The notes: generated by a model from the letters alone, not told the origin. 6,840 nucleotides of DNA from Roseovarius sp. UBA6217 (GCA_002421985.1 DISF01000059.1:37392-44231); one strand, 5' to 3'; positions 1 through 6,686 are shown, numbered from the stretch's first letter. Translations and numbers: made by a program.

Positions 1-1252
1 GCCAGCCGATATCGCGGCGGCAAAACCCCTCGGGCCAGTCGATCCGGTCCACCAGCCCATAGGCGCGCGCGGCGGCCTCTTGCAGGGTTGCGCCGCGCGC
101 CGTCGCCGCGAGCACGCGGCCGCCATTGGCGACAAACCGCCCGTCTCGCCGCGCCGTTCCCGCGTGGAACACCTGATGAAAGCTGTCCTCGGGGCAGGTC
201 TCCAGCCCCGCGATGACGCTGCCCTTGGCATACTCCCCCGGATAGCCCCGCGCGGCGAGCACCACCGTCATGGCGTGATCCTCGGCCCAGTTCACCGTGC
301 AACCCGCCAGCCGCCCCTCGGCTGTGGCCTGCATCAGGTCGAGCGCCTGCCCGCCAAGCCGCATCATCAGCGCCTGGCATTCGGGATCGCCGAAACGCAC
401 GTTGAATTCCACAAGCCGGGGCGCGCCCGCCTCGATCATCAGCCCGACAAAAAGCACGCCCGAAAACGGCGTGCCGCGCCGCACCATTTCCGCCAGAACC
501 GGGCGCACGATCTCGTCCAGCGCGCGCTGCGTGACCGCCTCGGTCATCACCGGCGCGGGCGAATAGGCCCCCATGCCGCCCGTGTTGGGGCCGGTATCGC
601 CCTCGCCCACGCGCTTGTGGTCCTGCGCGGTGCCGATGGGCAGCGCCACCTCGCCATCGCAGAGCACAAAGAAACTGGCCTCCTCGCCGGTCAGGAACTC
701 CTCAATCACCACCTCCGCGCCCGCCGCGCCAAAGGCCCCGCCGAACATGTCGTCAATCGCGTCCAGCGCCTGCTCTTCGGTCTCGGCCACGATCACGCCC
801 TTGCCTGCGGCCAGCCCGTCGGCCTTGACCACGATGGGGGCACCCTTGGCGCGCACATGCTCGCGCGCGGCCTGCGCCTCGGTGAAATGGCCATAGCTGG
901 CGGTCGGCGCGCCCGCCGCGTCGCAGATTGCCTTGGTAAAGCTCTTGGAGGATTCGAGCCGCGCCGCCGCCTGGCTGGGGCCGAAAACCGCGATCCCCGC
1001 CTCGCGCAGCCGGTCGGCCACGCCCGCGGCAAGCGGCACCTCGGGGCCGATGATGACGAAATCAATCGCCTCGGCCTCGCAGAACCCCGCCACCGCGCCG
1101 CCGTCGAGAATGTCGAGCGTGGCGCAATCGGCGATCTGCGCGATCCCGGCATTTCCGGGTGCCACGATCAGCCGGTCGCATTTGGGGTTTTGCAGCACCG
1201 CCCAGGCGAGGCTGTGCTCGCGCCCGCCACCGCCCAGAATGAGGATATTCAT
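1..1252 (-). CDS. purD: Phosphoribosylamine--glycine ligase (GARS), 3' end cut by window edge
   Basis: This cytosolic enzyme joins glycine to 5-phosphoribosylamine using ATP, the second step of de novo purine synthesis. Reading the minus strand from the ATG at 1252 gives 417 codons before the edge. The N-terminal nucleotide-binding-like loop GGGGREHSLAW is at residues 7-17 and APGNAG at 31-36. The ATP-grasp domain includes KGAPIVVKADGLAAGKGV (137-153), VVIEEFLTGEEAS (181-193), DHKRVGEGDTGPNTGG (211-226) and the metal-binding VEFNVRFGDPE (281-291). The C-terminal domain reaches RRDIGW at 412-417, which in PurD proteins lies only a few residues from the end, so very little is missing. The start is supported by a full AAGGAGGT ribosome binding site at 1260-1267, seven bases upstream. 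It is divergent from xseA and has no purine partner gene nearby. I see no damage to the reading frame. Confidence 0.96.
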   Translation of the reverse strand, partial: MNILILGGGGREHSLAWAVLQNPKCDRLIVAPGNAGIAQIADCATLDILDGGAVAGFCEAEAIDFVIIGPEVPLAAGVADRLREAGIAVFGPSQAAARLESSKSFTKAICDAAGAPTASYGHFTEAQAAREHVRAKGAPIVVKADGLAAGKGVIVAETEEQALDAIDDMFGGAFGAAGAEVVIEEFLTGEEASFFVLCDGEVALPIGTAQDHKRVGEGDTGPNTGGMGAYSPAPVMTEAVTQRALDEIVRPVLAEMVRRGTPFSGVLFVGLMIEAGAPRLVEFNVRFGDPECQALMMRLGGQALDLMQATAEGRLAGCTVNWAEDHAMTVVLAARGYPGEYAKGSVIAGLETCPEDSFHQVFHAGTARRDGRFVANGGRVLAATARGATLQEAAARAYGLVDRIDWPEGFCRRDIGW

Positions 1253-1265
1253 CGCCCGCACCTCC

Positions 1266-1294
1266 TTGGCCTCGCGTGGCCTGCGTTCTAGGGT
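1266..1294 (+). promoter_or_regulatory. Weak candidate promoter for xseA
   Basis: A TTGGCC -35-like element (1266-1271), 17 bp of spacer and a TAGGGT -10-like element (1289-1294) would start transcription near 1301, about 30 nt before the xseA ATG. The -10 match is only 3 of 6. The two -10 boxes of this site and the opposing purD site share two bases, so the two promoters would compete for polymerase if both are real. Confidence 0.2.
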
Positions 1295-1305
1295 GGCGCG
1301 CAGGC
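1279..1305. repeat. 7-bp inverted repeat in the purD/xseA promoter region
   Basis: GCCTGCG at 1279-1285 and CGCAGGC at 1299-1305 are perfect inverted copies separated by 13 bp. The centre-to-centre distance is 20 bp, about two helical turns, as expected for a dimeric repressor site. It covers the -10 box and most of the spacer of the candidate purD promoter, and the -10 box of the candidate xseA promoter. No bound protein can be named from the sequence. Confidence 0.35.
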
Positions 1306-1313
1306 GGACACAA
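1285..1313 (-). promoter_or_regulatory. Candidate sigma-70-type promoter for purD
   Basis: On the minus strand a TTGTGT -35 element (1308-1313) is separated by exactly 17 bp from a TAGAAC -10 element (1285-1290). These match the vegetative consensus at 3 of 6 and 4 of 6 positions. Transcription would begin near 1278, leaving a leader of about 25 nt that contains the purD ribosome binding site. The spacing and position are coherent, but the hexamers are imperfect and no start site has been mapped. Confidence 0.35.
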
Positions 1314-1329
1314 GTCACGGAACGGGGCG

Positions 1330-2820
1330 ATGGCAATTTCCGATCTCATCGACGATGACGGGCCGGGCGGGAACGCACCGGAATTCTCGGTCTCGGAAAT
1401 CTCGGGCGCGGTCAAGCGGGTGATCGAGGGCGAGTTCTCGCATGTCCGGGTGCGCGGCGAATTGGGGCGCATCTCGCGGCCGCGCTCGGGGCATATTTAT
1501 CTCGATCTCAAGGATGACCGCTCGGTTCTGGCGGGCGTGATCTGGAAAGGCGTGGCGACGCAGCTCAAGGTGCAGCCCGAGGAGGGGATGGAGGTGGTGG
1601 CCACCGGACGGATCACCACCTTCGGCGGGCAATCGCGCTATCAGATGGTGATCGAGGATCTGGTTCCGGCGGGGGCGGGCGCGCTCATGGCGATGCTGGA
1701 GCGGCGCAAGGCGGCGCTGGCCGCCGAGGGGCTGTTCGATCCCGCGCGCAAGCGCCCCCTGCCCTATCTGCCGGATGTGATCGGCGTTGTCACCTCGCCC
1801 TCGGGGGCGGTGATCCGCGACATCCTGCACCGGCTGCGCGAGCGGTTCCCGCGCAAGGTGCTGATCTGGCCCGTTGCCGTGCAGGGCGAGCGCTGCGCGC
1901 CGGAGGTGGCCCGCGCGATCCGCGGCTTCAACGCGCTCTCGCCCGGCGGGGCTTTGCCGCGTCCCGATCTGCTGATCGTGGCGCGCGGCGGCGGCTCGGT
2001 CGAGGATCTGTGGGGCTTCAACGAGGAAATCGTGGTGCGCGCGGCAGCCGGGAGCGCGATCCCGCTGATCTCGGCGGTGGGGCATGAGACCGACACCACG
2101 CTGATTGATTTTGCGTCGGACAAGCGCGCGCCGACGCCCACGGCAGCGGCGGAACTGGCGGTGCCGGTGCGGCGCGACCTTTTGGCCTGGGTTGAGGGCA
2201 TGGGCGCGCGGCTTGTCCATGCACAGGGGCAGGCCGTCGGGCTGCGCGAGCAGCGATTGCGCGATCTGGCGCGCGCGCTGCCGCGTCCCGAGACGCTGAT
2301 CGAGGGCGCACGCCAGCGGCTCGACACCTGGGCAGAGCGGCTGCCCGCCGCGCTCATCCGCTCGGTGCAGATGCGCCGGGTGCGCCTGTCCGACAGCGCG
2401 GGGGCCCTGCGGCCTGCGCTCTTGCGCCGTGCGGTGGAGGGCGACCGCCGCCGCCTGACGGCCACGGCGGCGCGGCTCAATGTCCACGCGCTCGGGCGCG
2501 ATATCGCCCAAAAGGGGCGCGATCTCGACCGGCTGTCGCAGCGATTTTCAGAGGCGGCGCGCCGCGATCTGGCGGCGCGCCGCGACCGGCTCGCGGCGCT
2601 CGACCGGCTGCGCGAAACGCTGGGATACAGGGCCACGCTGGCGCGCGGCTATGCGGTGGTGCGCGGCGATGGCGATCTGGTGACAACGCGGGCGGCAGCG
2701 GCGGCGGCCTCGGCGCTGGAGATCGAATTTGCCGATGGCACGCTTGCGGTGAGTGCCCCCGCCGCGCGCAAGACGGCCCGGCCCAAGGGGCCGCCCGACG
2801 ACCAGGGCAGCCTGTTCTAG
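1330..2820 (+). CDS. xseA: Exodeoxyribonuclease VII large subunit
   Basis: This is the catalytic subunit of exonuclease VII, which degrades single-stranded DNA from both ends into acid-insoluble oligonucleotides together with the small subunit XseB (not in this window). It acts in mismatch repair and in clearing damaged ends. The 496-residue product has the N-terminal OB-fold (about 17-115), then the catalytic domain with SPSGAVIRDIL (156-166), VARGGGSVEDLWGFNEE (217-233) and SAVGHETDTTLIDF (248-261). D164, R219, H252 and D255 line up with residues reported as essential in the E. coli enzyme. A long Arg/Ala/Leu-rich coiled coil (about 280-425) is followed by GYRATLARGYAVVR (432-445) and the typical end QGSLF. 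The frame is open up to an ATG at 1276, but family N-termini match the ATG at 1330. Its ribosome binding site is weak (GGAACGGGG), which may mean low expression. Length is normal for the family. Confidence 0.96.
   Translation: MAISDLIDDDGPGGNAPEFSVSEISGAVKRVIEGEFSHVRVRGELGRISRPRSGHIYLDLKDDRSVLAGVIWKGVATQLKVQPEEGMEVVATGRITTFGGQSRYQMVIEDLVPAGAGALMAMLERRKAALAAEGLFDPARKRPLPYLPDVIGVVTSPSGAVIRDILHRLRERFPRKVLIWPVAVQGERCAPEVARAIRGFNALSPGGALPRPDLLIVARGGGSVEDLWGFNEEIVVRAAAGSAIPLISAVGHETDTTLIDFASDKRAPTPTAAAELAVPVRRDLLAWVEGMGARLVHAQGQAVGLREQRLRDLARALPRPETLIEGARQRLDTWAERLPAALIRSVQMRRVRLSDSAGALRPALLRRAVEGDRRRLTATAARLNVHALGRDIAQKGRDLDRLSQRFSEAARRDLAARRDRLAALDRLRETLGYRATLARGYAVVRGDGDLVTTRAAAAAASALEIEFADGTLAVSAPAARKTARPKGPPDDQGSLF
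2553..2585 (+). repeat. Tandem 15-bp direct repeat, period 18 bp, inside xseA
   Basis: GGCGGCGCGCCGCGA occurs identically at 2553-2567 and 2571-2585, an offset of six codons. It encodes AARRDL followed by AARRDR (residues 409-420) in the XseA coiled coil. Each copy contains the 8-bp palindrome GGCGCGCC (2556-2563 and 2574-2581). The period keeps the reading frame, which fits either a small in-frame duplication or biased codon choice for a repeated peptide. Confidence 0.7.
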
Positions 2821-2845
2821 GGGAAAGACGATTGAATGCAGAGCC

Positions 2846-2900
2846 GCGCAAGGGGGCTTTGCCTCAAATGACAGCTTCAAGCCCCAAACGCCCCCCGCGC
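2846..2900. terminator. Possible weak terminator region between convergent xseA and thrS
   Basis: The 88-bp gap between the two stop codons contains two mutually exclusive stems. One is GGGGCTT (2853-2859) with AAGCCCC (2879-2885), 7 bp perfect with a 19-nt loop. The other is GCGC-AA-GGGGGC (2846-2857) with GCCCCC-C-GCGC (2890-2900), 10 bp with an internal loop and a 32-nt loop. Neither is followed by a T-run on either strand, so intrinsic termination is doubtful. Rho-dependent termination is the alternative. Confidence 0.2.
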
Positions 2901-2908
2901 AGCTTATA

Positions 2909-4855
2909 TCACGCGATATCCGGCGGCGTCGCCTCACGGGCAAGCTCTGGCACAATCTCGTCAAGGGCTACGGTGCGCGTCGCCTTCTCGCCAAGGCGGC
3001 GCAGCGACACGGAGCGCTCTTCGATCTCGCGCATCCCGCAGGCAAGGATCACCGGAACCTTGCCCAATGAGTGTTCGCGCACCTTGTAATTGATCTTCTC
3101 GTTGCGGGTATCGGCCTCGGCGCGCACGCCGCGCGCGCGCAACATCTCCACCACCTCGCGGACGTAATCATCCGCATCGGACACGATCGAGGCCACCACC
3201 ACCTGACGGGGGCTGAGCCAGAACGGCAGCCGCCCGGCATGTTCCTCGATCAATATGCCGATGAATCGCTCGAAACTGCCCAGACAGGCGCGGTGCAGCA
3301 TCACGGGGCGGTGTTTGGCACCGTCCTGCCCGATATAGCTGGCATCGAGCCGCTCGGGCAGCACGAAATCCACCTGATGCGTGCCGCATTGCCACTTGCG
3401 GCCGATGGCGTCGGTCAGGGTGAATTCCAGTTTCGGGCCATAGAACGCCCCCTCGCCGGGATTGACCTTCGGCTCGATGCCCGCCGCCCGGGTGGCGGAC
3501 AAAAGCGCCGCCTCGGCGCGGTCCCAGACCTCGTCACTGCCCGCGCGCACGTCGGGGCGGGTGGAAAACAGCACCTCGAATTCCGGGAACCCCAGATCGC
3601 GGTAGATGTTCGAGAGAAACGCGATGAAGCGCGCCGTCTCCTCCTCGATCTGCGCCTCGGTGCAGAAGATATGCGCGTCATCCTGCACGAAACCGCGCAC
3701 CCGCATGATGCCATGCAGCGCGCCCGAGGGCTCATAGCGGTTGCACGATCCGAATTCGGCCATGCGCAAGGGCAGATCGCGATAGCTCTTCAGCCCCTGA
3801 TTGAAAATCTGCACATGGCAGGGGCAGTTCATCGGCTTGAGCGCATTCACCGCCTTTTCGCGGGCGTGCTCCTCGTCCACCTCGACGATGAACATGTTGT
3901 CCTGATATTTCTCCCAGTGGCCCGAGGCCTCCCACAGCTTGCGGTCCACCACCTGCGGCGTGTTCACCTCGACATAGCCACCGCGCACCTGCTGGCGGCG
4001 CATGTAATCCTGAAGCGTGGTGTAGATGGTCCAGCCGTTGGGGTGCCAGAAGACCTGACCGGGGGCCTCTTCCTGCATGTGGAACAGGTCCATCTCGCGG
4101 CCAAGGCGGCGATGGTCGCGGCGTTCGGCCTCCTCCAGGAAATTGAGGTAGTCCTTGAGCGCCTCACGGCTCTGGAAGGCGACACCGTAGATGCGTTGCA
4201 GCATCTGGCGGCTCGAGTCGCCGCGCCAATAGGCCCCGGCAACCTTGGTCAGCCTGAAGGCATCGCCGGGCACTTGGCCGGTATTTTGCAGATGCGGGCC
4301 ACGGCACAGGTCTTGCCACTCTCCGTGCCAATACATGCGCAGCGGCTCGTCGCCGGGAATCGCCTCGATCAGCTCGATCTTGTAGGGCTCATTGGTGTCG
4401 CGGTAATGGGCGATGGCGCGGGGGCGGTCCCAGATCTCGGTGCGCACCGGATCGCGGGCGTTGATGATCTCGCGCATCCGCGCCTCGATGCGGCCAAGGT
4501 CTTCGGGGGTGAAGGGCTCTGCCCGGTCGAAATCGTAATACCAGCCATTGGCGATCACCGGGCCGATGGTGACCTTCACATCGGGCCATATCTCCTGCAC
4601 CGCGCGGGCCATGATATGCGCCAGATCATGGCGGATGAGTTCAAGCGCGGGTGCCTCGTCCTTCATCGTGTTGATGCTTATCGCGGCATCGCGGGTGATC
4701 GGCCATTGCAGATCCCAGTGCTGGCCATCCACCTGCGCCGAAATGGCCTTTTTTGCCAGCGACGTGGCGATGCTTGCCGCGACCTCGGCAGGGGTGACGC
4801 CCGCGCCATAGCTGCGCTGTGTGCCATCGGGAAATGTCAGGGAAATATCGGCCAT
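2909..4855 (-). CDS. thrS: Threonine--tRNA ligase
   Basis: This enzyme charges tRNA-Thr with threonine in the cytosol and edits mischarged Ser-tRNA-Thr. The 648-residue product has all parts of the bacterial enzyme. They are the TGS domain (about 1-62), then the editing domain with HDLAH (76-80) and DLCRGPHLQNT (182-192) carrying the editing residues H76, H80, C184 and H188. The class II catalytic core follows, with zinc ligands predicted at C344 (in PMNCPCH), H395 (in QDDAHIF) and H521 (in MLHRACLGSFERFIG). Motif 2 is visible around 365-389, and the C-terminal anticodon-binding domain spans about 551-640. The frame is open upstream to an ATG at 5053, but the extra 66 residues are unlike ThrRS. 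The start at 4855 has a ribosome binding site and gives the normal family start MADISLTFPDG. It converges on xseA and diverges from the ABHD10-like gene. Confidence 0.98.
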   Translation of the reverse strand: MADISLTFPDGTQRSYGAGVTPAEVAASIATSLAKKAISAQVDGQHWDLQWPITRDAAISINTMKDEAPALELIRHDLAHIMARAVQEIWPDVKVTIGPVIANGWYYDFDRAEPFTPEDLGRIEARMREIINARDPVRTEIWDRPRAIAHYRDTNEPYKIELIEAIPGDEPLRMYWHGEWQDLCRGPHLQNTGQVPGDAFRLTKVAGAYWRGDSSRQMLQRIYGVAFQSREALKDYLNFLEEAERRDHRRLGREMDLFHMQEEAPGQVFWHPNGWTIYTTLQDYMRRQQVRGGYVEVNTPQVVDRKLWEASGHWEKYQDNMFIVEVDEEHAREKAVNALKPMNCPCHVQIFNQGLKSYRDLPLRMAEFGSCNRYEPSGALHGIMRVRGFVQDDAHIFCTEAQIEEETARFIAFLSNIYRDLGFPEFEVLFSTRPDVRAGSDEVWDRAEAALLSATRAAGIEPKVNPGEGAFYGPKLEFTLTDAIGRKWQCGTHQVDFVLPERLDASYIGQDGAKHRPVMLHRACLGSFERFIGILIEEHAGRLPFWLSPRQVVVASIVSDADDYVREVVEMLRARGVRAEADTRNEKINYKVREHSLGKVPVILACGMREIEERSVSLRRLGEKATRTVALDEIVPELAREATPPDIA

Positions 4856-4864
4856 ATGGCTGGA

Positions 4865-4869
4865 TCCTC
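4865..4869 (-). promoter_or_regulatory. Ribosome binding site that fixes the thrS start
   Basis: On the minus strand GAGGA lies nine bases upstream of the ATG at 4855. It supports that start over the upstream in-frame ATG at 5053. The start codon itself sits in the 10-bp palindrome GCCATATGGC (4851-4860). Confidence 0.6.
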
Positions 4870-4915
4870 GTCGGTTTGGCGCCCACGGAACGCCCGATTG
4901 CGGGTATGTGCCCGC

Positions 4916-4944
4916 GTCATGCCCGCTCGGGGCGCAGAGGTCAA
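4916..4944 (-). promoter_or_regulatory. Candidate promoter for thrS
   Basis: On the minus strand TTGACC (4939-4944; 5 of 6 to the -35 consensus) is followed after 17 bp by CATGAC (4916-4921; 3 of 6 to the -10 consensus). Transcription would begin near 4908 with a leader of about 50 nt. A small stem, GCGGG at 4900-4904 with CCCGC at 4911-4915, sits right at the predicted start point. The -35 match is good and the -10 is weak. Confidence 0.3.
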
Positions 4945-4979
4945 GGGGCATGGATATAGCGGCGCGACACAATCGTGCA

Positions 4980-5015
4980 CCGCACCTGCACAGGGCCGGA
5001 TCTGTCCAGGTGCGG
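4980..5015. repeat. 14-bp near-perfect inverted repeat in the thrS/hydrolase divergent gap
   Basis: CCGCACCTGCACAG (4980-4993) and CTGTCCAGGTGCGG (5002-5015) pair at 13 of 14 positions around the 8-nt centre GGCCGGAT. The single mismatch is C4989 against C5006. There is no T-run after it in either direction, so it does not look like an intrinsic terminator. It lies upstream of the candidate thrS promoter and 68 bp before the hydrolase ATG, a position suited to an operator or an RNA hairpin in the hydrolase leader. I cannot name a regulator. Confidence 0.65.
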
Positions 5016-5073
5016 GCGAAAACCGGTTTGCGCGGGGCGCAGGGCCGGTGCATGATCCCCGACGCAAGGCGAG

Positions 5074-5078
5074 GGAGG
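5074..5078 (+). promoter_or_regulatory. Ribosome binding site that fixes the ABHD10-like start
   Basis: GGAGG lies five bases before the ATG at 5084. An in-frame GTG at 5048 could extend the protein by 12 residues, but it would place this site inside the coding sequence. The ATG is therefore preferred. Confidence 0.6.
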
Positions 5079-5083
5079 ATGCG

Positions 5084-5842
5084 ATGGCGAAACCATCATG
5101 GATCGAGACCGGGGCGGGCCGCCGCCTCGCCTATCACCGGCTGACCGGAAAGGGGCCGGGAATCATCTTTTTCGGCGGGTTGAAATCCGACATGGAGGGC
5201 ACCAAGGCGCTCTGGCTCGAAGACCGGGCGCGGGCGCTGGGCCGCGCGTTCCTGCGGTTCGACTATTCCGGCCACGGGCAATCCTCGGGCGCGTTCACCG
5301 ATGGCTGTATCGGTGATTGGGCGGCGGATGCGCGCGCGGTGCTCGACGCGCTGACCGAGGGGCCGCAGATCCTGGTCGGCTCGTCGATGGGCGGCTGGAT
5401 CGCGCTCTTGCTGGCGCGGGCTTGGCCCGAGCGGGTGGCGGGCATGGTGACCATCGCCGCCGCCCCCGATTTTACCGAGGATTCGATATGGGCCGGATTC
5501 GATGCCGCGACGCGGGCACGGATGATGGAAGAGGGGCAGATCGCCCTGCCCTCGGACTATGGCGAGCCCTATATCATCACCCGCCGCCTGATCGAGGACG
5601 GGCGCGATCACCTCGTGTTGCGCGCACCGCTCGATTTGCCGTTTCCGGTTCGATTTCTGCAAGGCACCGCCGATAAGGATGTGGATAAATCCGTATCCTT
5701 GCGGCTTCTGGACCATGCCACCGGTCCGGATATGCGGCTCACACTGGTGCGCGGGGCCGATCACCGCTTCTCTGATCCCGACTGTCTTGCGCTGATCGGT
5801 GCCGCACTCGACGAGGTGAGCGCGCGGAGCCTGACGGCTTAG
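5084..5842 (+). CDS. ABHD10-like alpha/beta hydrolase (probable acyl-thioesterase/esterase)
   Basis: This 252-residue serine hydrolase has no signal peptide or membrane segment and is probably cytosolic. An oxyanion-region strand, IIFFGGLKSDMEGTKA, is at 27-42, followed by FLRFDYSGHGQSSG (57-70). The nucleophile elbow GPQILVGSSMGGW (93-105) carries S101. The likely acid is D197 in QGTADKD and the histidine is H227 in GADHRFS. From my knowledge of the family, FDYSGxGxS, GPQILVGSSxGGW, the ALPSxY segment and the DHR histidine motif closely match human ABHD10, a mitochondrial protein reported to depalmitoylate PRDX5 and to cleave mycophenolic acid acyl-glucuronide. The bacterial substrate is unknown. 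The loop after the acid reads DKDVDKS, where I recall VPW in ABHD10. The frame is also open far upstream through the thrS antisense strand, which I regard as a GC artefact. It is divergent from thrS. Confidence 0.9.
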   Translation: MAKPSWIETGAGRRLAYHRLTGKGPGIIFFGGLKSDMEGTKALWLEDRARALGRAFLRFDYSGHGQSSGAFTDGCIGDWAADARAVLDALTEGPQILVGSSMGGWIALLLARAWPERVAGMVTIAAAPDFTEDSIWAGFDAATRARMMEEGQIALPSDYGEPYIITRRLIEDGRDHLVLRAPLDLPFPVRFLQGTADKDVDKSVSLRLLDHATGPDMRLTLVRGADHRFSDPDCLALIGAALDEVSARSLTA

Positions 5843-5939
5843 CGCTTGCACGCGCGGCGGTGGCAATGTCATGGTCGGCATCGGGGCGGTGGCGAAGATT
5901 GGGGCGCGGGGAAGAAACCCGGCAGAGAGGATGTGAGCA

Positions 5940-6668
5940 ATGAGCATTGATCCAGTTGTGTTTGTTCCCGGCATGATGTGCGATGCGCGGCTGTTTGCGC
6001 CGCAAATCGCCGATCTGAGCCGCGATCGCGTGGTGAGCGTCGCGCCGATCACGCGCGGCGACCGGATCGAGGAAATCGCCTCGGGCCTGCTCGACCATCT
6101 GCCGCGCCGGTTTGCGCTGGCGGGGCTGTCGATGGGGGGCATCGTGGCGATGGAAATCCTGCGCCGCGCGCCGGACCGGGTGACGCGCATCGCCTTGATG
6201 GACACCAATTCGCTCGCCGAGACGCCGCAATCCGCGGCCGGATACGAGCCGGTGGTGGCCAAGCTGCGCGCCGGGATGGTGGCCGAGGCGGTGGACATGA
6301 TGCTGGGCCGCGACGTTCTGGCACCGGGGCCGCAACGCGCAGAGATCCTCGCACAGGTGGTGGCGATGGCCGAGGGGCTTGGCCCTGATGTGCTGGTGCG
6401 GCAGGTGCGCGCGTTGCAGCGGCGGCGCGATTACCAGGCGGTGCTGCGCCGCTGCCAGGTGCCGGCGCTGGTGCTGTGCGGCGCGGTCGATGGCCTGACG
6501 CCGCCAAAGCGGCACGACTTCATGGCCGGGCTGATCCCTGCCGCCCGGCTGTGCGTGATCGAGGGGGCGGGGCATCTGCCGGTGCTGGAACGCCCCGAGG
6601 AGACGACGGCGGCGCTGCGCGACTGGCTGACGCAACCCCTGCTGCTGCACGGCCGCACGGAGGACTGA
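5940..6668 (+). CDS. Alpha/beta fold hydrolase, substrate unknown
   Basis: The 242-residue product is a small single-domain serine hydrolase. It begins with the first core strand and oxyanion loop VVFVPGMMCDARLF (6-19). The nucleophile elbow FALAGLSMGGIVAMEIL (58-74) carries S64. A helical cap (about 95-165) is followed by VPALVLCGAVDGLTPP (174-189) with the likely acid D184, and IEGAGHLPVLERPE (207-220) with H212. The triad is complete, so it is probably active. The overall pattern resembles the broad BioH/MhpC-type superfamily of esterases and C-C hydrolases, which does not define a substrate. There is no signal peptide. The ATG is preceded by AGAGAGG (5924-5930) nine bases upstream. It lies 97 bp after the ABHD10-like gene on the same strand. 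The two share only the fold and the SMGG elbow and look like different families rather than a recent duplication. Co-transcription is possible but unproven. Confidence 0.9.
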   Translation: MSIDPVVFVPGMMCDARLFAPQIADLSRDRVVSVAPITRGDRIEEIASGLLDHLPRRFALAGLSMGGIVAMEILRRAPDRVTRIALMDTNSLAETPQSAAGYEPVVAKLRAGMVAEAVDMMLGRDVLAPGPQRAEILAQVVAMAEGLGPDVLVRQVRALQRRRDYQAVLRRCQVPALVLCGAVDGLTPPKRHDFMAGLIPAARLCVIEGAGHLPVLERPEETTAALRDWLTQPLLLHGRTED

Positions 6669-6686
6669 GACCGGGGCTGCGCCTTT

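Noticed and set aside
80..1291. A 403-codon plus-strand open frame opposite purD
   Set aside because: It is rich in His, Arg and Gly with no recognisable domain, as expected for the complement of a GC-rich gene. The minus strand encodes a complete set of PurD motifs.
1315..2511. A 398-codon minus-strand open frame opposite xseA
   Set aside because: It has antisense composition and no motifs, and the opposite strand carries all XseA signatures.
4900..4915. GCGGG/CCCGC stem considered as a thrS leader regulator like the E. coli ThrRS operator
   Set aside because: The loop (CACATA on the RNA) is not a seven-base anticodon-like loop with a threonine anticodon, and the stem overlaps the predicted transcription start.
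5020..5029. Perfect 10-bp palindrome AAACCGGTTT upstream of the ABHD10-like gene
   Set aside because: Short palindromes of this size are common by chance. It has no promoter element beside it and no known operator that I recognise.
3071..5842. A 923-codon plus-strand open frame running antisense through thrS into the ABHD10-like gene
   Set aside because: Only the last 252 codons look like a protein family. The upstream part is the complement of thrS, kept free of stops by GC-rich codon use, and it has no ribosome binding site at its ATG or family motifs.
5844..5853. GCTTGCACGC after the first hydrolase stop, repeated at 6823-6832 in the terminator
   Set aside because: A 10-base match between two GC-rich hairpin-prone spots about 1 kb apart is not enough to claim a repeat family. 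The flanks differ and the first copy has no T-run.
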